NCBI RefSeq assembly: GCF_002846365.1
Contig: NZ_PJMW01000002.1
Coordinates: forward strand, 4,774,001-4,838,000
DNA: 64,000 nt
Direction: 5' to 3'
Source of the DNA: Nocardia fluminea
Lineage (GTDB): Bacteria > Actinomycetota > Actinomycetes > Mycobacteriales > Mycobacteriaceae
Shown: positions 45,973 to 54,447 of the stretch, one piece after another
Layout of the letters: each line of letters opens with the position of its first letter
Numbering within the stretch: the first letter of the stretch is position 1
The notes under the pieces: model-generated
Database searches by the model: none
What the model was told of the DNA's origin: nothing
What the model saw: the letters and a program-made list of their open reading frames with translations, nothing else
Translations under genes and position numbers: made by a program

Positions 45973-46896
45973 GTGGCTCACATCACATATTTGACGATCG
46001 GCGAGCTCGCCGCCAGAACCGGCGTCGCGGTGCGCACGGTCCGGTACTACTGCGATGCGGGCCTGTTGGACGCGGCGCGCACGCCCACCGGCCACCGGGT
46101 GTTCGAACCCGGCGCGGTCGAGCGGCTGCTGCTGTTGCGCCGGCTGCGCTCCTTCGGCATCGGCTTGGCGGCGATCGAGGACGTGCTCACCGGCACTCGC
46201 TCGCTCGCCGAGGTGATCGCGGCCGAACGTGTCGCCGTCGATGGTGAACTCGACGCGCTGAACCGTCGCCGGGCGCTGCTGCGGGCCGTCGAATCGGCAG
46301 CTCCCGGCGCCCATGACGAGCGACTGGATCTCGTTGCCGCCGTGGCTGATCCGCGAGCTGCCCATGACGTGCTGGTCGCCTTCTGGCGTCGCCGACTCGC
46401 CCCGCTACCGACCACGGCCATCGACGGCTTCCTCGGCATGAATGTCCCCCGGCCGGCACCCGACGCCCACCCCGAGCACCTCATCGCCTACGCGGAACTG
46501 ATTGCCGCGGTATCGAATCCGGGTCTCGCCACCGCCATGGACGACATCATCGGTCACCGCGGCACCCCCGGCATCCGTGACGAACGCCGCCTCCTGTTCG
46601 ACGTGGCCGACGCCTGCGTCGCGGTAGCGCCCCTCGTAGTCGCGGGTCACCGACCCCGCCCCGGCCCGGAACTGGATCGCTATGTCGAGGTCCACGCCAC
46701 CGCACGCGACCGCCGCGACACCCCGTCTTTCCGCCGTCGGCTCCTCGCCGACACCGCGGGCGCGGACCACCGCGTCCGCCGGTACTGGCATCTCACAACC
46801 ACTCTCACCGGCGAAGCCGCCACCTCCGGCGCCACCCAGCTCTGGCTCTTCGACGCCCTGACCGTCTCGATGACGGCCGAACGGGAAGGCCGATGA
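45973..46896 (+). CDS. MerR-family regulator
   Basis: This protein has about 307 residues. The N-terminal MerR domain reads LTIGELAARTGVAVRTVRYY, then CDAGLLDAARTPTGHRVF and RLRSFGIGLAAIEDVL, followed by a coiled coil. The remaining 200 residues are an undefined helical effector domain, much longer than in metal-sensing MerR proteins, so the ligand is probably an organic compound. GTG 45973 was chosen because earlier in-frame GTGs lie within the operator-like dyad; the start is not certain. It is divergent from the mycothiol-enzyme-like gene. Confidence 0.85.
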   Translation: MAHITYLTIGELAARTGVAVRTVRYYCDAGLLDAARTPTGHRVFEPGAVERLLLLRRLRSFGIGLAAIEDVLTGTRSLAEVIAAERVAVDGELDALNRRRALLRAVESAAPGAHDERLDLVAAVADPRAAHDVLVAFWRRRLAPLPTTAIDGFLGMNVPRPAPDAHPEHLIAYAELIAAVSNPGLATAMDDIIGHRGTPGIRDERRLLFDVADACVAVAPLVVAGHRPRPGPELDRYVEVHATARDRRDTPSFRRRLLADTAGADHRVRRYWHLTTTLTGEAATSGATQLWLFDALTVSMTAEREGR

Positions 46897-46923
46897 CCGG
46901 CCTCCCCGTTCGCGACGCGGAAC

Positions 46924-47436
46924 TCAGGCAACCACTTCGACGATGTCGCCCGGTTCCAGCCACTCGTAGTGCGCCTTGGCACCTTCGGGGGTCAGGCGGA
47001 TGCAACCGTGGGACTGCTCCTCGGTGGGCCCGATGTGGTAGGCGATGTCACCGTTGAAAAACACCGCGTACTCCATCGGAGCGTTGTGCAGGGTGCTCCA
47101 GTGGAACGGCTTCTTGAACGCCACCTTGAAGACTCCGGGGGGCGTTTCGTAACCGGGACGGCCGTGTGACATCGGGCTGGGCCCGAAGGTGACCGTGCCG
47201 TTGTCCATCAACCACGCGTTGTTGGTCGACAACTGCAGGCACGCACGGGCTTTCTCGCTGCACGGGGCCTTCACGGGCTCCGGCGGCGGGGTGGGAACGA
47301 TGGCGGGCACGCCGGGCACATCGGGCCCGCCGGGCCACAATGGTTCGGCCTGCACGGGTGCTGCGACCGCGGCCCCTGCCACCGCCACGCACATCGCCGC
47401 CTGCACGGCCCATCGGGGAATACGACTACTACTCAC
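46924..47436 (-). CDS. secreted L,D-transpeptidase (YkuD fold)
   Basis: The 170-residue product has a signal peptide (WAVQAAMCVAVAGAAVAAPV) and a Pro-rich linker, then the YkuD catalytic part with ACLQLSTNNAWLMDNGTVTF, PPGVFKVAFKKPFH and the catalytic Cys motif QSHGCIRL preceded by His in AYHIGP. It forms 3-3 crosslinks or attaches proteins to peptidoglycan outside the membrane. It is shorter than the five-domain mycobacterial Ldt proteins and has no immunoglobulin-like domain. GTG 47436 has AGAGGCAAG upstream and starts the signal peptide; the frame upstream to 47490 was rejected. Confidence 0.87.
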   Translation of the reverse strand: MSSSRIPRWAVQAAMCVAVAGAAVAAPVQAEPLWPGGPDVPGVPAIVPTPPPEPVKAPCSEKARACLQLSTNNAWLMDNGTVTFGPSPMSHGRPGYETPPGVFKVAFKKPFHWSTLHNAPMEYAVFFNGDIAYHIGPTEEQSHGCIRLTPEGAKAHYEWLEPGDIVEVVA

Positions 47437-47614
47437 GAAATCTTGCCTCTCTCGCCGCGCCCACCCCTGGTCGTCGTACGCCCAGAACATGAGCTTTCAC
47501 CATCGACACAAGCCTCGGAACATAGAGGTACAGCGATCATGGAGTATTACGATCGTGTTGAGCAAGCCCCAGTCCGGGCTACCGGCGCGTCACGTTCCGC
47601 GGCACGGCTCGCAC

Positions 47615-47644
47615 TTGACTAGTTAGGTAAGCCTGACCTATTCT
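47615..47644 (+). promoter_or_regulatory. promoter overlapped by an IdeR iron box
   Basis: TTGACT (47615-47620) and TATTCT (47639-47644) are -35 and -10 boxes with an 18-bp spacer. The 19-bp iron box TTAGGTAAGCCTGACCTAT (47623-47641) fills the spacer and reaches into the -10 box, so bound IdeR would exclude RNA polymerase. Predicted transcription start is near 47651. Confidence 0.8.
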
Positions 47645-47650
47645 GATCTC

Positions 47651-47745
47651 GGCGTACGGATGAGCCGGTGGTCCCGAGGGCTGCGGTCGACTCCGCCATC
47701 CTGCCGCGGCGGGCTCCGTTTTCGAGACGGAGCCCGCCGCTACGT
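47651..47745 (+). ncRNA. mrsI: candidate iron-regulated small RNA, MrsI-like
   Basis: Between the iron-box promoter and a perfect 14-bp terminator hairpin lie only about 95 bases with no credible coding frame. The next gene, the PaaI thioesterase, begins 50 bp after the hairpin and therefore is not its direct product. In M. tuberculosis the IdeR-repressed sRNA MrsI (ncRv11846) maps next to Rv1847, the homologue of this thioesterase. Same neighbour, same regulator and similar length make orthology likely. MrsI acts by base pairing to lower synthesis of iron-containing proteins. The sequence identity itself was not compared. Confidence 0.7.
47706..47740 (+). terminator. terminator hairpin of the candidate small RNA
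   Basis: GCGGCGGGCTCCGT (47706-47719) pairs perfectly with ACGGAGCCCGCCGC (47727-47740) around TTTCGAG. A weak T-containing stretch (TACGTCTTA) follows. The stem lies between the iron-box promoter and the thioesterase gene. Confidence 0.8.
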
Positions 47746-47791
47746 CTTACCGGCTGCCGGGCACCGTTTCGGATGGTGTAAACCGGACTCT

Positions 47792-48220
47792 ATGAGCGAA
47801 TCGCCCCTGTCCCTGGCCGATGTCACCCCCGAACTGATGACCGAAGCCAGCGAAGGTACCTTCACCGACCTCATCGGTCTGCGCTTCACCGAGGTCACCC
47901 CTGACCGGGTGCGCGGTGAATGGCAGGTGCGCCCCGAACTGCACCAGCCCGCGGGTATTCAGAACGGTGGGGTCTACTGCACCGTCATCGAGACCCTCGC
48001 CAGCGTCGGCGCCGGCGTCTGGTTCGGTGAGCGCGGTTCGGTCGTCGGCGTCAACAACAACACCGACTTCCTGCGTGCGGTCCGCGAGGGCGTCCTCACC
48101 GGCGAGGCCACCCCCCTCCACCGCGGCCGCAGCCAGCAACTCTGGGTCGTCGTCATCACCGACGCGGACGGTCGCACCGTCGCCCGCGGCCAGGTGCGCC
48201 TGCAGAATCTCGCCGCCTAG
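47792..48220 (+). CDS. PaaI-type hotdog thioesterase
   Basis: The protein has 142 residues and the hotdog fold: RVRGEWQVRPELHQPAGIQN, GGVYCTVIETLASVGAGVW and VGVNNNTDFLRAVREGVLTG, the PaaI/YdiI-like acyl-CoA thioesterase pattern (HQPAGIQNGG is the active-site segment). It is the homologue of Rv1847, which likewise lies before the urease genes. The start at 47792 gives the usual family length; an open frame to 47660 would run through the small-RNA terminator. It is 50 bp behind that terminator. Confidence 0.9.
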   Translation: MSESPLSLADVTPELMTEASEGTFTDLIGLRFTEVTPDRVRGEWQVRPELHQPAGIQNGGVYCTVIETLASVGAGVWFGERGSVVGVNNNTDFLRAVREGVLTGEATPLHRGRSQQLWVVVITDADGRTVARGQVRLQNLAA

Positions 48221-48289
48221 CCGGATCGTGCCGTCAGGCTGGAGGACTCGCTCCCACTGCCGACCACCGGTATCGGCACTTTCCGCGCG

Positions 48290-48862
48290 TCAGCCGACGG
48301 TGGTGACCCGCCAGCCGCCACGGCCGAGCACCTCGACGACCAGCGCGCCGATGTTCCACGCGTCGTCGTCACCGCGGTGATGGGTGCCTTCGAGCGGGAG
48401 GTCGGCGATCCGGAGCGCGTGGTCCATGCCGGGGCGTCGTCGCAGGTCGTAGGACTCGGCGAACACCTGCTTGACATTGGTGTGCTCGGGCCCGAAGGGG
48501 TAGTCGACGCCGGTGGCCGCGCACTGGGCGCGGAACTGTTTGCGGTCGTAGTCGCCCCAGCTCGCCCACGGCCGCCCGCCCGCCGCGAACTCGCTCGCCA
48601 GTAGTCGGCACGCTTCGCCGAACTCGACACCCGCGTCGACCTGTTCCTGGGTGAGCGTGGTGAGCTCGGTGCAGAAATCGCTCACCGTCGACCGGGTCGG
48701 GCGCACGATGATCCCGTGCTTGCTCACCCTGGTCCGGCTGGCGAGATCGACCACCGTGATCCCGATCTCGATGATCTCGTTGCGCTGTCCCGCGGGCGGT
48801 TCGCCCGCCCAGCAGGTGGCCTCCACGTCGACCACGTTGAGCAGCCCGGTCCATTCCGTCAT
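48290..48862 (-). CDS. DEDDh-type 3'-5' exonuclease (DnaQ/ERI-1-like)
   Basis: The 190-residue exonuclease has Exo[13 protein letters not shown] (DxE), a Cys/Trp following it as in the KapD/ERI-1 group, ExoII around [13 protein letters not shown] (Asp) and Exo[16 protein letters not shown] (HxxxxD). A 3'-5' nuclease on RNA or DNA is expected; the ERI-1-like DVEATCW form favours RNA. Start ATG 48862 is supported by the immediate beginning of the domain. It is convergent with the thioesterase and divergent from urease. Confidence 0.85.
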   Translation of the reverse strand: MTEWTGLLNVVDVEATCWAGEPPAGQRNEIIEIGITVVDLASRTRVSKHGIIVRPTRSTVSDFCTELTTLTQEQVDAGVEFGEACRLLASEFAAGGRPWASWGDYDRKQFRAQCAATGVDYPFGPEHTNVKQVFAESYDLRRRPGMDHALRIADLPLEGTHHRGDDDAWNIGALVVEVLGRGGWRVTTVG

Positions 48863-49094
48863 GGCTGTGACGGTACGGACGCGGCACGGTGTGCTCCAGC
48901 GATATTCGCGCGGAGTGGTCCGTGGGCGCGGCCGGACCGCCGCTCGGCCGTGCCAGGGCCGTCTCGGGTCCAGCGTTAACATCTCGTTAATCGCCTCGGG
49001 GTCGTCCCCGGTCGCGCTCGGCGGCGGTCGCCGCGCGGGCCGGGGACGTGCCAGAATGTCGCTCACCGACCACGACTCGCCGAGGAGAGAACGT

Positions 49095-49397
49095 ATGCGC
49101 CTGTCGCCGCACGAGCAGGAACGGCTGCTGCTGAGCTATGCGGCCGAACTGGCGCGCCGCAGGCAGGCGCGGGGGTTGAAGCTCAACCATCCGGAGTCGA
49201 TCGCGTTGATCACCGATCACGTGCTCGAGGGTGCGCGGGACGGGCGGACGGTGGCGGAGCTGATGTCGTCGGGGCGGTCGGTGCTCACCCGCGAGGACGT
49301 GATGGAGGGGGTGCCGGAGATGATTCACGACGTGCAGGTCGAGGCGACGTTTCCCGATGGCACCAAGCTCGTCACCGTGCACCACCCGATCGGATAG
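49095..49397 (+). CDS. ureA: urease gamma subunit
   Basis: The protein has 100 residues, the full length of Ure[61 protein letters not shown] and [18 protein letters not shown]. It is the first gene of the urease operon, with GAGGAGA upstream of the ATG. The homologue is Rv1848. UreA, UreB and UreC form the nickel enzyme that hydrolyses urea to ammonia and carbamate. Confidence 0.97.
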   Translation: MRLSPHEQERLLLSYAAELARRRQARGLKLNHPESIALITDHVLEGARDGRTVAELMSSGRSVLTREDVMEGVPEMIHDVQVEATFPDGTKLVTVHHPIG

Positions 49398-49406
49398 GCG
49401 AGACCC

Positions 49407-49718
49407 ATGATTCCCGGCGAATATCTGTGTGCCGAGGGCACGATCGAACTGAACGCGGGTGCGGTGCGCGTCGAGATGGACGTGGTCAACACCGGCGATC
49501 GCCCCGTGCAGGTGGGCAGTCACGTGCATTTCCCGCAGTCCAATGCCGCGCTGGAGTTCGACCGCGAAGCCGCGCACGGGCATCGGCTCGATATCCCGGC
49601 GGGCACCGCGGTTCGATTCGAACCCGGTCTGCCGCAACGTATTTCGCTGGTCCCGCTCGGCGGCACCCGCGAGGTCCACGGCATCAGCACGAACCCGCCC
49701 GGGCACCTGGATGCCTGA
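49407..49718 (+). CDS. ureB: urease beta subunit
   Basis: The 103-residue protein is typical Ure[35 protein letters not shown] strand (here [20 protein letters not shown]), [19 protein letters not shown] and GGTREVHGI. It starts nine bases after ureA stops and is followed by ureC after 57 bases, an ordinary urease arrangement. Homologue of Rv1849. Confidence 0.97.
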   Translation: MIPGEYLCAEGTIELNAGAVRVEMDVVNTGDRPVQVGSHVHFPQSNAALEFDREAAHGHRLDIPAGTAVRFEPGLPQRISLVPLGGTREVHGISTNPPGHLDA

Positions 49719-49775
49719 GCCGACCGAAAACTATCGCGCGGCAGGTCACTCGCCGCGACGTCCGGGAGAGAGCCG

Positions 49776-51497
49776 ATGACCGCACTGAGCCGCGCCCGCT
49801 ACGCCGAACTGTTCGGGCCGACCACCGGCGACCGTATCCGCCTGGCCGACACCGATCTGCTGATCGAGATCACCGAGGACCGCAGCGGCGGACCGGGACT
49901 CGCCGGTGAGGAAGCGGTGTTCGGCGGCGGCAAGGTGCTGCGCGAGTCGATGGGGCAGTCGCGCGCCACCCGCGCCGATGGCGCCCCCGACACGGTCATC
50001 ACCGGTGTCGTGATCATCGACCACTGGGGCATCATCAAAGCCGACGTGGGTATCCGCGACGGCCGCATCTGCGGTATCGGCAAGGCGGGCAATCCCGACA
50101 CGATGTCGGGGGTGCACCGGGATCTGGTCGTCGGCCCGTCGACCGAGATCATCGCGGGCAACGGCCGCATTCTCACGGCGGGCGCCATCGACTGCCACGT
50201 CCACTTCATCTGCCCCCAGCTGATGGACGAGGCGCTCGGCGGCGGCATCACCACGCTCATCGGCGGCGGCACGGGTCCCGCCGAGGGCTCCAAGGCCACC
50301 ACCGTCACGCCGGGCTCCTGGCACCTGGCGCGGATGCTGGAATCCCTGGACCACTGGCCGATGAACATCGTGCTGCTCGGCAAGGGCAACACGGTCAGCC
50401 ACGAGTCGATGTGGGAGCAATTGCGCGGCGGCGCTTCGGGTTTCAAGCTGCACGAGGACTGGGGTTCCACCCCGGCCGCGATCGACGCCTGTCTCACCGT
50501 CGCCGACGCGGCGGGGGTGCAGGTGGCACTGCACTCGGACACGCTGAACGAGGCCGGTTTCGTGGAGGACACCCTCGCCGCCATCGCCGGGCGCGGCATC
50601 CACGCCTATCACACCGAGGGTGCGGGCGGCGGCCACGCGCCCGACATCATCACTGTCGCTTCCCATCTCAACGTGCTGCCCAGTTCCACCAACCCCACCC
50701 GGCCGCACACCGTGAACACCCTCGACGAGCACCTCGACATGCTGATGGTGTGCCATCACCTGAGCCCGTCGATCCCCGAGGATCTGGCCTTCGCCGAATC
50801 GCGGATCCGCCCGTCCACCATCGCCGCCGAAGACCTGCTGCACGACCTCGGCGCGATCTCCATGATCGGCTCGGACTCCCAGGCGATGGGGCGGATCGGT
50901 GAAGTGGTGATGCGCACCTGGCAGACCGCGCACGTGATGAAGCGCCGCCGCGGCGCCCTGCCCGGCGACGGCGCGGCCGACAACGCCCGCGTGCAGCGCT
51001 ACATCGCCAAATACACGATCTGCCCGGCGGTTTCGCACGGACTCGACGACGAGATCGGCTCGATCGAGGTCGGCAAGCTCGCCGATCTGGTGCTGTGGGA
51101 GCCGGCGTTCTTCGGTGTCCGCCCGCACGCGGTTCTCAAGGGCGGCATGATCGCCTGGGCCGCGATGGGTGACGCGAACGCCTCCATCCCCACCCCGCAA
51201 CCCGTGCTCCCACGCCCCATGTTCGGTGCCGCCGCCCCGGCCGCCGCGGCGACCTCGCTGCACTTCGTCTCCGAACAGGCCATCGACGACGGCCTGGCGA
51301 ACCGGTTGAACGTGCGCCGAAAGCTGGTGCCGGTGAAGAACGCTCGCCGCGTCACCAAGGCCGACATGCCCCACAACGACGCCATGCCCCACATCGAGGT
51401 GGACCCCGACACCTTCACCGTCCGCATCGACGGCGAAGTCTGGGCCGAGGAACCGGCCACCGAACTGCCGATGGCCCAGCGCTACTTCCTTTTCTGA
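49776..51497 (+). CDS. ureC: urease alpha (catalytic) subunit
   Basis: The 573-residue protein has all catalytic features: nickel-binding His in [14 protein letters not shown], the carbamylated Lys in [15 protein letters not shown], His in [15 protein letters not shown] and in [14 protein letters not shown], the flap [19 protein letters not shown] with the general-acid His, and GSDSQAMGR with Asp. It ends in the usual [12 protein letters not shown]. Homologue of Rv1850. No ureF, ureG, ureD or ureE gene follows; the next gene is an unrelated ESX-type gene, so nickel loading must depend on accessory genes elsewhere. Confidence 0.97.
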   Translation: MTALSRARYAELFGPTTGDRIRLADTDLLIEITEDRSGGPGLAGEEAVFGGGKVLRESMGQSRATRADGAPDTVITGVVIIDHWGIIKADVGIRDGRICGIGKAGNPDTMSGVHRDLVVGPSTEIIAGNGRILTAGAIDCHVHFICPQLMDEALGGGITTLIGGGTGPAEGSKATTVTPGSWHLARMLESLDHWPMNIVLLGKGNTVSHESMWEQLRGGASGFKLHEDWGSTPAAIDACLTVADAAGVQVALHSDTLNEAGFVEDTLAAIAGRGIHAYHTEGAGGGHAPDIITVASHLNVLPSSTNPTRPHTVNTLDEHLDMLMVCHHLSPSIPEDLAFAESRIRPSTIAAEDLLHDLGAISMIGSDSQAMGRIGEVVMRTWQTAHVMKRRRGALPGDGAADNARVQRYIAKYTICPAVSHGLDDEIGSIEVGKLADLVLWEPAFFGVRPHAVLKGGMIAWAAMGDANASIPTPQPVLPRPMFGAAAPAAAATSLHFVSEQAIDDGLANRLNVRRKLVPVKNARRVTKADMPHNDAMPHIEVDPDTFTVRIDGEVWAEEPATELPMAQRYFLF

Positions 51498-51652
51498 ACA
51501 GCGCCGGGGTGAGCTGAGCCGCTGCGGCCGTGCGCGGGCTGAGGAACGCTGCCGCGCCCGCGTCCATTAGGCTCGTCGCGATCCGAGCGGGGCGGGTTCC
51601 GGCACGCCTTCCGCCGCACAGCGCCGGTATCCGGCGGGAGGGGAAACACAGC

Positions 51653-52198
51653 ATGGACGACCTGAACAACGCCGCCGCGGAGCTGTCGCGCTGGGCGGAG
51701 GACCTGGAGCAGAAGGCGCAGCGCTACCAGGAGCTGCACGCCGAGATGACCGCGGTGAGCGTCACCGATACCTCGGCCGACGGCCGGATCAGTGTCACCG
51801 TGGACGCCAACGGTTCGACCACCGCGATCACCTTGGCGGCCGCCGTGCGCGGCATGGATCCCACCGCCGTGGCGACCGAACTCATGGCCTGCACGCATCG
51901 AGCCCAGGCGCGCTTGCGTGATCAGGTCACCGGCCTCGTGCAGGACACGGTCGGCGCCGATGAGGCAGGGCAGGCGATCGTCGGCCAGTACAGCGACCGG
52001 TTCCCCGACCTCGATCCGTCCGCGTCAGCGGCCGTCCCGCCGCCGCCGATGCCCGCCGCGCCGGCCGCTCCCGTCGCCTCGTGGCCGTCCGAGCCCGAGG
52101 CTCCCGCCACCCGCAAACCGGACCGCGACCGCGTCGTCGCACCCGAGGAGCCGTCCGACGAGGACTTGTTCTACCAGCGCAAATCCTGGTTGCAGTAG
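51653..52198 (+). CDS. YbaB/EbfC-family protein of an ESX-associated cluster
   Basis: The protein has 181 residues. Residues 1-100 are a YbaB-like dimeric domain: a helix ELSRWAEDLEQKAQRYQELH and strands VSVTDTSADGRISVTVDANG, followed by a long helix. Residues 130-181 are a Pro/Ala/Glu-rich acidic tail. EspL-type proteins of ESX loci have this layout and differ from the housekeeping nucleoid protein EbfC. It begins with a strong GGGAGGGG site and is followed by two ESX-type substrates, suggesting a chaperone or regulatory role in their secretion. Confidence 0.8.
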   Translation: MDDLNNAAAELSRWAEDLEQKAQRYQELHAEMTAVSVTDTSADGRISVTVDANGSTTAITLAAAVRGMDPTAVATELMACTHRAQARLRDQVTGLVQDTVGADEAGQAIVGQYSDRFPDLDPSASAAVPPPPMPAAPAAPVASWPSEPEAPATRKPDRDRVVAPEEPSDEDLFYQRKSWLQ

Positions 52199-52307
52199 CC
52201 ACCGCTACAACCCGGCACACTTTCGAGGGAACCGAACGGGGTCGGGGCGCGTCCAACTAGATCGAGAGCCGCGAACTCGACCGAGTTCGTCCGAGAAGGG
52301 ATTTCGC

Positions 52308-52637
52308 GTGAGCAGTCTGGTGAATGTGAGTCTGGATGCGATCAGGTCGCAGGCCTGCTCGGTGGACGGCGTGTCCGGCGGGGTCGCCCAGGCGCTCGAG
52401 GCGGCGAACTATCTCGCCCACGCCGACGACGGCTACGGCCTGCTCGTGAAGCCGTACGCGGTGAGCACGTTGAACGCGCTCCACGACGAGATCACCGAAG
52501 CACTGGCGCAGCTCGACACCCTGACCGCGCAGATGCCGGGCAAACTCCGCACCGCGGCCGACACCTTCGAAACGTGTGACACCACGAGGGCGGGCGATCT
52601 GTCGGGCAAGACCGCCGAGATCGAAAGGAACGTCTGA
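52308..52637 (+). CDS. EspC-like ESX secretion substrate
   Basis: The protein has 109 residues, mostly helical, similar in size to the EspC/WXG100-type family (excreted ESX-1 factor domain): LVNVSLDAIRSQACSVDGVS, a central helix-turn and EALAQLDTLTAQMPGKLRTA. It has no signal peptide, as expected of ESX substrates. GTG is used as start, with GAGAAGGG upstream. The next gene begins 2 bp after the stop, so the two products are probably made as partners. Confidence 0.75.
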   Translation: MSSLVNVSLDAIRSQACSVDGVSGGVAQALEAANYLAHADDGYGLLVKPYAVSTLNALHDEITEALAQLDTLTAQMPGKLRTAADTFETCDTTRAGDLSGKTAEIERNV

Positions 52638-52639
52638 CC

Positions 52640-53620
52640 ATGGCCGACGGACCCAACGCGGCAGGCACGTTCCTCAACGAGCACACCGTCCTGCCCGGCA
52701 CGGTGAGTACGTTCGACGACGGGGAAGCGCCGAAGAACGACCTGCTCGTGGAAGGTGTCGACTATCGCGACACCTACTACCAGGAAAACAACTTCCTCTT
52801 CAACAACGTGGGCCTGCCCTCGGGCGGGGACGAACCCGACGCGGGCATCATGAAAGGCACGCTCCAGGGCGACACCTGGGAGAACGGCCTCGGCCTCTAC
52901 AACGCGATGACCGGTGACGGGTCGATCATGACCAAGGTCGACGCCATCTCCAAAGCGGCCGGGACCGCGGGTGACTGGGCCTCGGCCGCAACGATGTTCG
53001 GTAAGGCGATCAAAGGCACCTCCACACTGGCGAAGTTCGACCCGTTCAACTTCATCGGTTCGCAGCTGATGAGCTGGATGCTCGAGCATGTCGAACCGGT
53101 GCGCAAATCACTGGAATCGATCACCGGCAGCCCGGATATGGTCCAGGCGTACTCGGATTCGTGGAAGAAGATCGCCGAGAGTCTGGCCGAGACCGCGCAG
53201 CAGTGGGCCACCGCGCTCGACACCGGAATCGGCGAATGGGCGGGCGCCGCCGCCGAGGCCTACGTGGCCACGGCGACAGAGCTGACGGGCAAGATCGCCG
53301 AGAAGGCGGCCGTCGCCGAGGTACTCGCGGAATGCAACAAGGCCATGAAGGGCATCGTCGAGACGGTGCGCGGGATCGTGGTCGAGATCCTGAGCAACCT
53401 GGCCGGCATGCTCGCCGAGATGACCGCGCTGCTGATCGCCTCCGCGGGAACGGCCACGCCCGCGCTCATCGCCAGGGCGCTGCTCGACATCTCGCTGGCC
53501 ACGGTGACGGTCTCGCAGATGCTGGTGAAACTGGCGCAGGCGTTGATCGATACGAAGATGCTGGCGCAGAGCGCGGTGAAGATCATCCAGGGCGTCACCG
53601 AAGTCGAGACGGCGAAATAG
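52640..53620 (+). CDS. large WXG-like ESX-associated protein
   Basis: This protein of 326 residues is mostly alpha-helical. Residues 150-240 form a helical hairpin with the WxG motif EWAGAAAEAYVATATELTGK, and residues 250-326 are long hydrophobic helices (IVVEILSNLAGMLAEMTALL and ALLDISLATVTVSQMLVKLA) that resemble membrane-inserting segments of LXG/WXG toxins or PPE-like proteins. The N-terminal 100 residues are hydrophilic and unlike known domains. No toxin domain is present. It is encoded next to an EspC-like small partner, which suits co-secretion as a heterodimer. Confidence 0.75.
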   Translation: MADGPNAAGTFLNEHTVLPGTVSTFDDGEAPKNDLLVEGVDYRDTYYQENNFLFNNVGLPSGGDEPDAGIMKGTLQGDTWENGLGLYNAMTGDGSIMTKVDAISKAAGTAGDWASAATMFGKAIKGTSTLAKFDPFNFIGSQLMSWMLEHVEPVRKSLESITGSPDMVQAYSDSWKKIAESLAETAQQWATALDTGIGEWAGAAAEAYVATATELTGKIAEKAAVAEVLAECNKAMKGIVETVRGIVVEILSNLAGMLAEMTALLIASAGTATPALIARALLDISLATVTVSQMLVKLAQALIDTKMLAQSAVKIIQGVTEVETAK

Positions 53621-53668
53621 CGGGCGCGCGAGCCGGTGCCGGCCGGTGCGCGGTGGCAGACTGCGCCT

Positions 53669-54340
53669 ATGACGACCAACGATTGGGCCGATGTCGACAA
53701 CTACCTCGTCACCACCCTCGTCGGCGACGAGGGCGTGCCCGCACTCGCCGCCAACGCCGACGCGGGGCTGCCCGCCATCGACGTCTCCCCGCCCCAGGGC
53801 AAACTGCTGAATCTACTGGCCCGCACCGCGAAAGCGCGCCGGGTACTCGAGATCGGCACCCTCGGCGGATACAGCACCGAGTGGCTGGCCCGCGCGGTCG
53901 GTGACGGCGGCCTCGTCGTCACCCTCGAATTCGAACCCCGCCACGCCAAGGTCGCCCGCGAGAACCTCGACCGCGCCGGGGTGGGGGACCGCGTCGAGAT
54001 CCTGGTCGGCGCGGCCCTGGACACCCTGCCCGGTGTCGCCGAGGACCTGACCGCACCGTTCGACCTGGTCTTCATCGACGCCGACAAGGTCAACAACTCC
54101 AACTACGTGCAGTGGGCGCTGCGCCTGACCCATCCGGGCTCGGTGATCATCGTCGACAACGTGGTGCGCGCGGGCGCGGTGGCCGACGAGCGGACCGAGG
54201 ATCCCAATGCCCGGGCCAGCCGCGACCTGATCGACCTGCTCGCCGCCGAACCGAGCCTGGACGCGACCGTCATCCAGACCGTCGGCGCCAAAGGCTGGGA
54301 CGGGTTCGCCTACGCCGTGGTCAACGGCCCGAATTCCTGA
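53669..54340 (+). CDS. class I SAM-dependent O-methyltransferase
   Basis: The 223-residue protein is of the catechol/caffeoyl-CoA O-methyltransferase type: motif I ARRVLEIGTLGGYSTEWLAR, the acidic VTLEFEPRHAKVARENL, FDLVFIDADKVNNSNYVQWA (metal-binding Asp) and PGSVIIVDNVVRAG. Homologues are common in mycobacteria with unknown acceptors. The ATG at 53669 gives the usual family length. A perfect 10-bp stem-loop after the stop looks like its terminator. Confidence 0.9.
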   Translation: MTTNDWADVDNYLVTTLVGDEGVPALAANADAGLPAIDVSPPQGKLLNLLARTAKARRVLEIGTLGGYSTEWLARAVGDGGLVVTLEFEPRHAKVARENLDRAGVGDRVEILVGAALDTLPGVAEDLTAPFDLVFIDADKVNNSNYVQWALRLTHPGSVIIVDNVVRAGAVADERTEDPNARASRDLIDLLAAEPSLDATVIQTVGAKGWDGFAYAVVNGPNS

Positions 54341-54347
54341 TCTTCAC

Positions 54348-54379
54348 CGCCCGGCAACGCACAGAGTCATTGCCGGGCG
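54348..54379 (+). terminator. hairpin behind the O-methyltransferase gene
   Basis: CGCCCGGCAA (54348-54357) and TTGCCGGGCG (54370-54379) form a perfect 10-bp stem with a 12-base loop, starting 8 bases after the stop codon. No T-run follows. Confidence 0.65.
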
Positions 54380-54447
54380 CCCGGGATTCATCGCGGGGTT
54401 GTTCGCTGCCGCTAGCGTGGGAGCGTTCGACTTCAGGAGCCGCCGTC

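Noticed and set aside
47660..47791. Start of the thioesterase at 47660
   Set aside because: It would add 44 residues running through a perfect terminator hairpin; the ATG at 47792 gives the usual family length.
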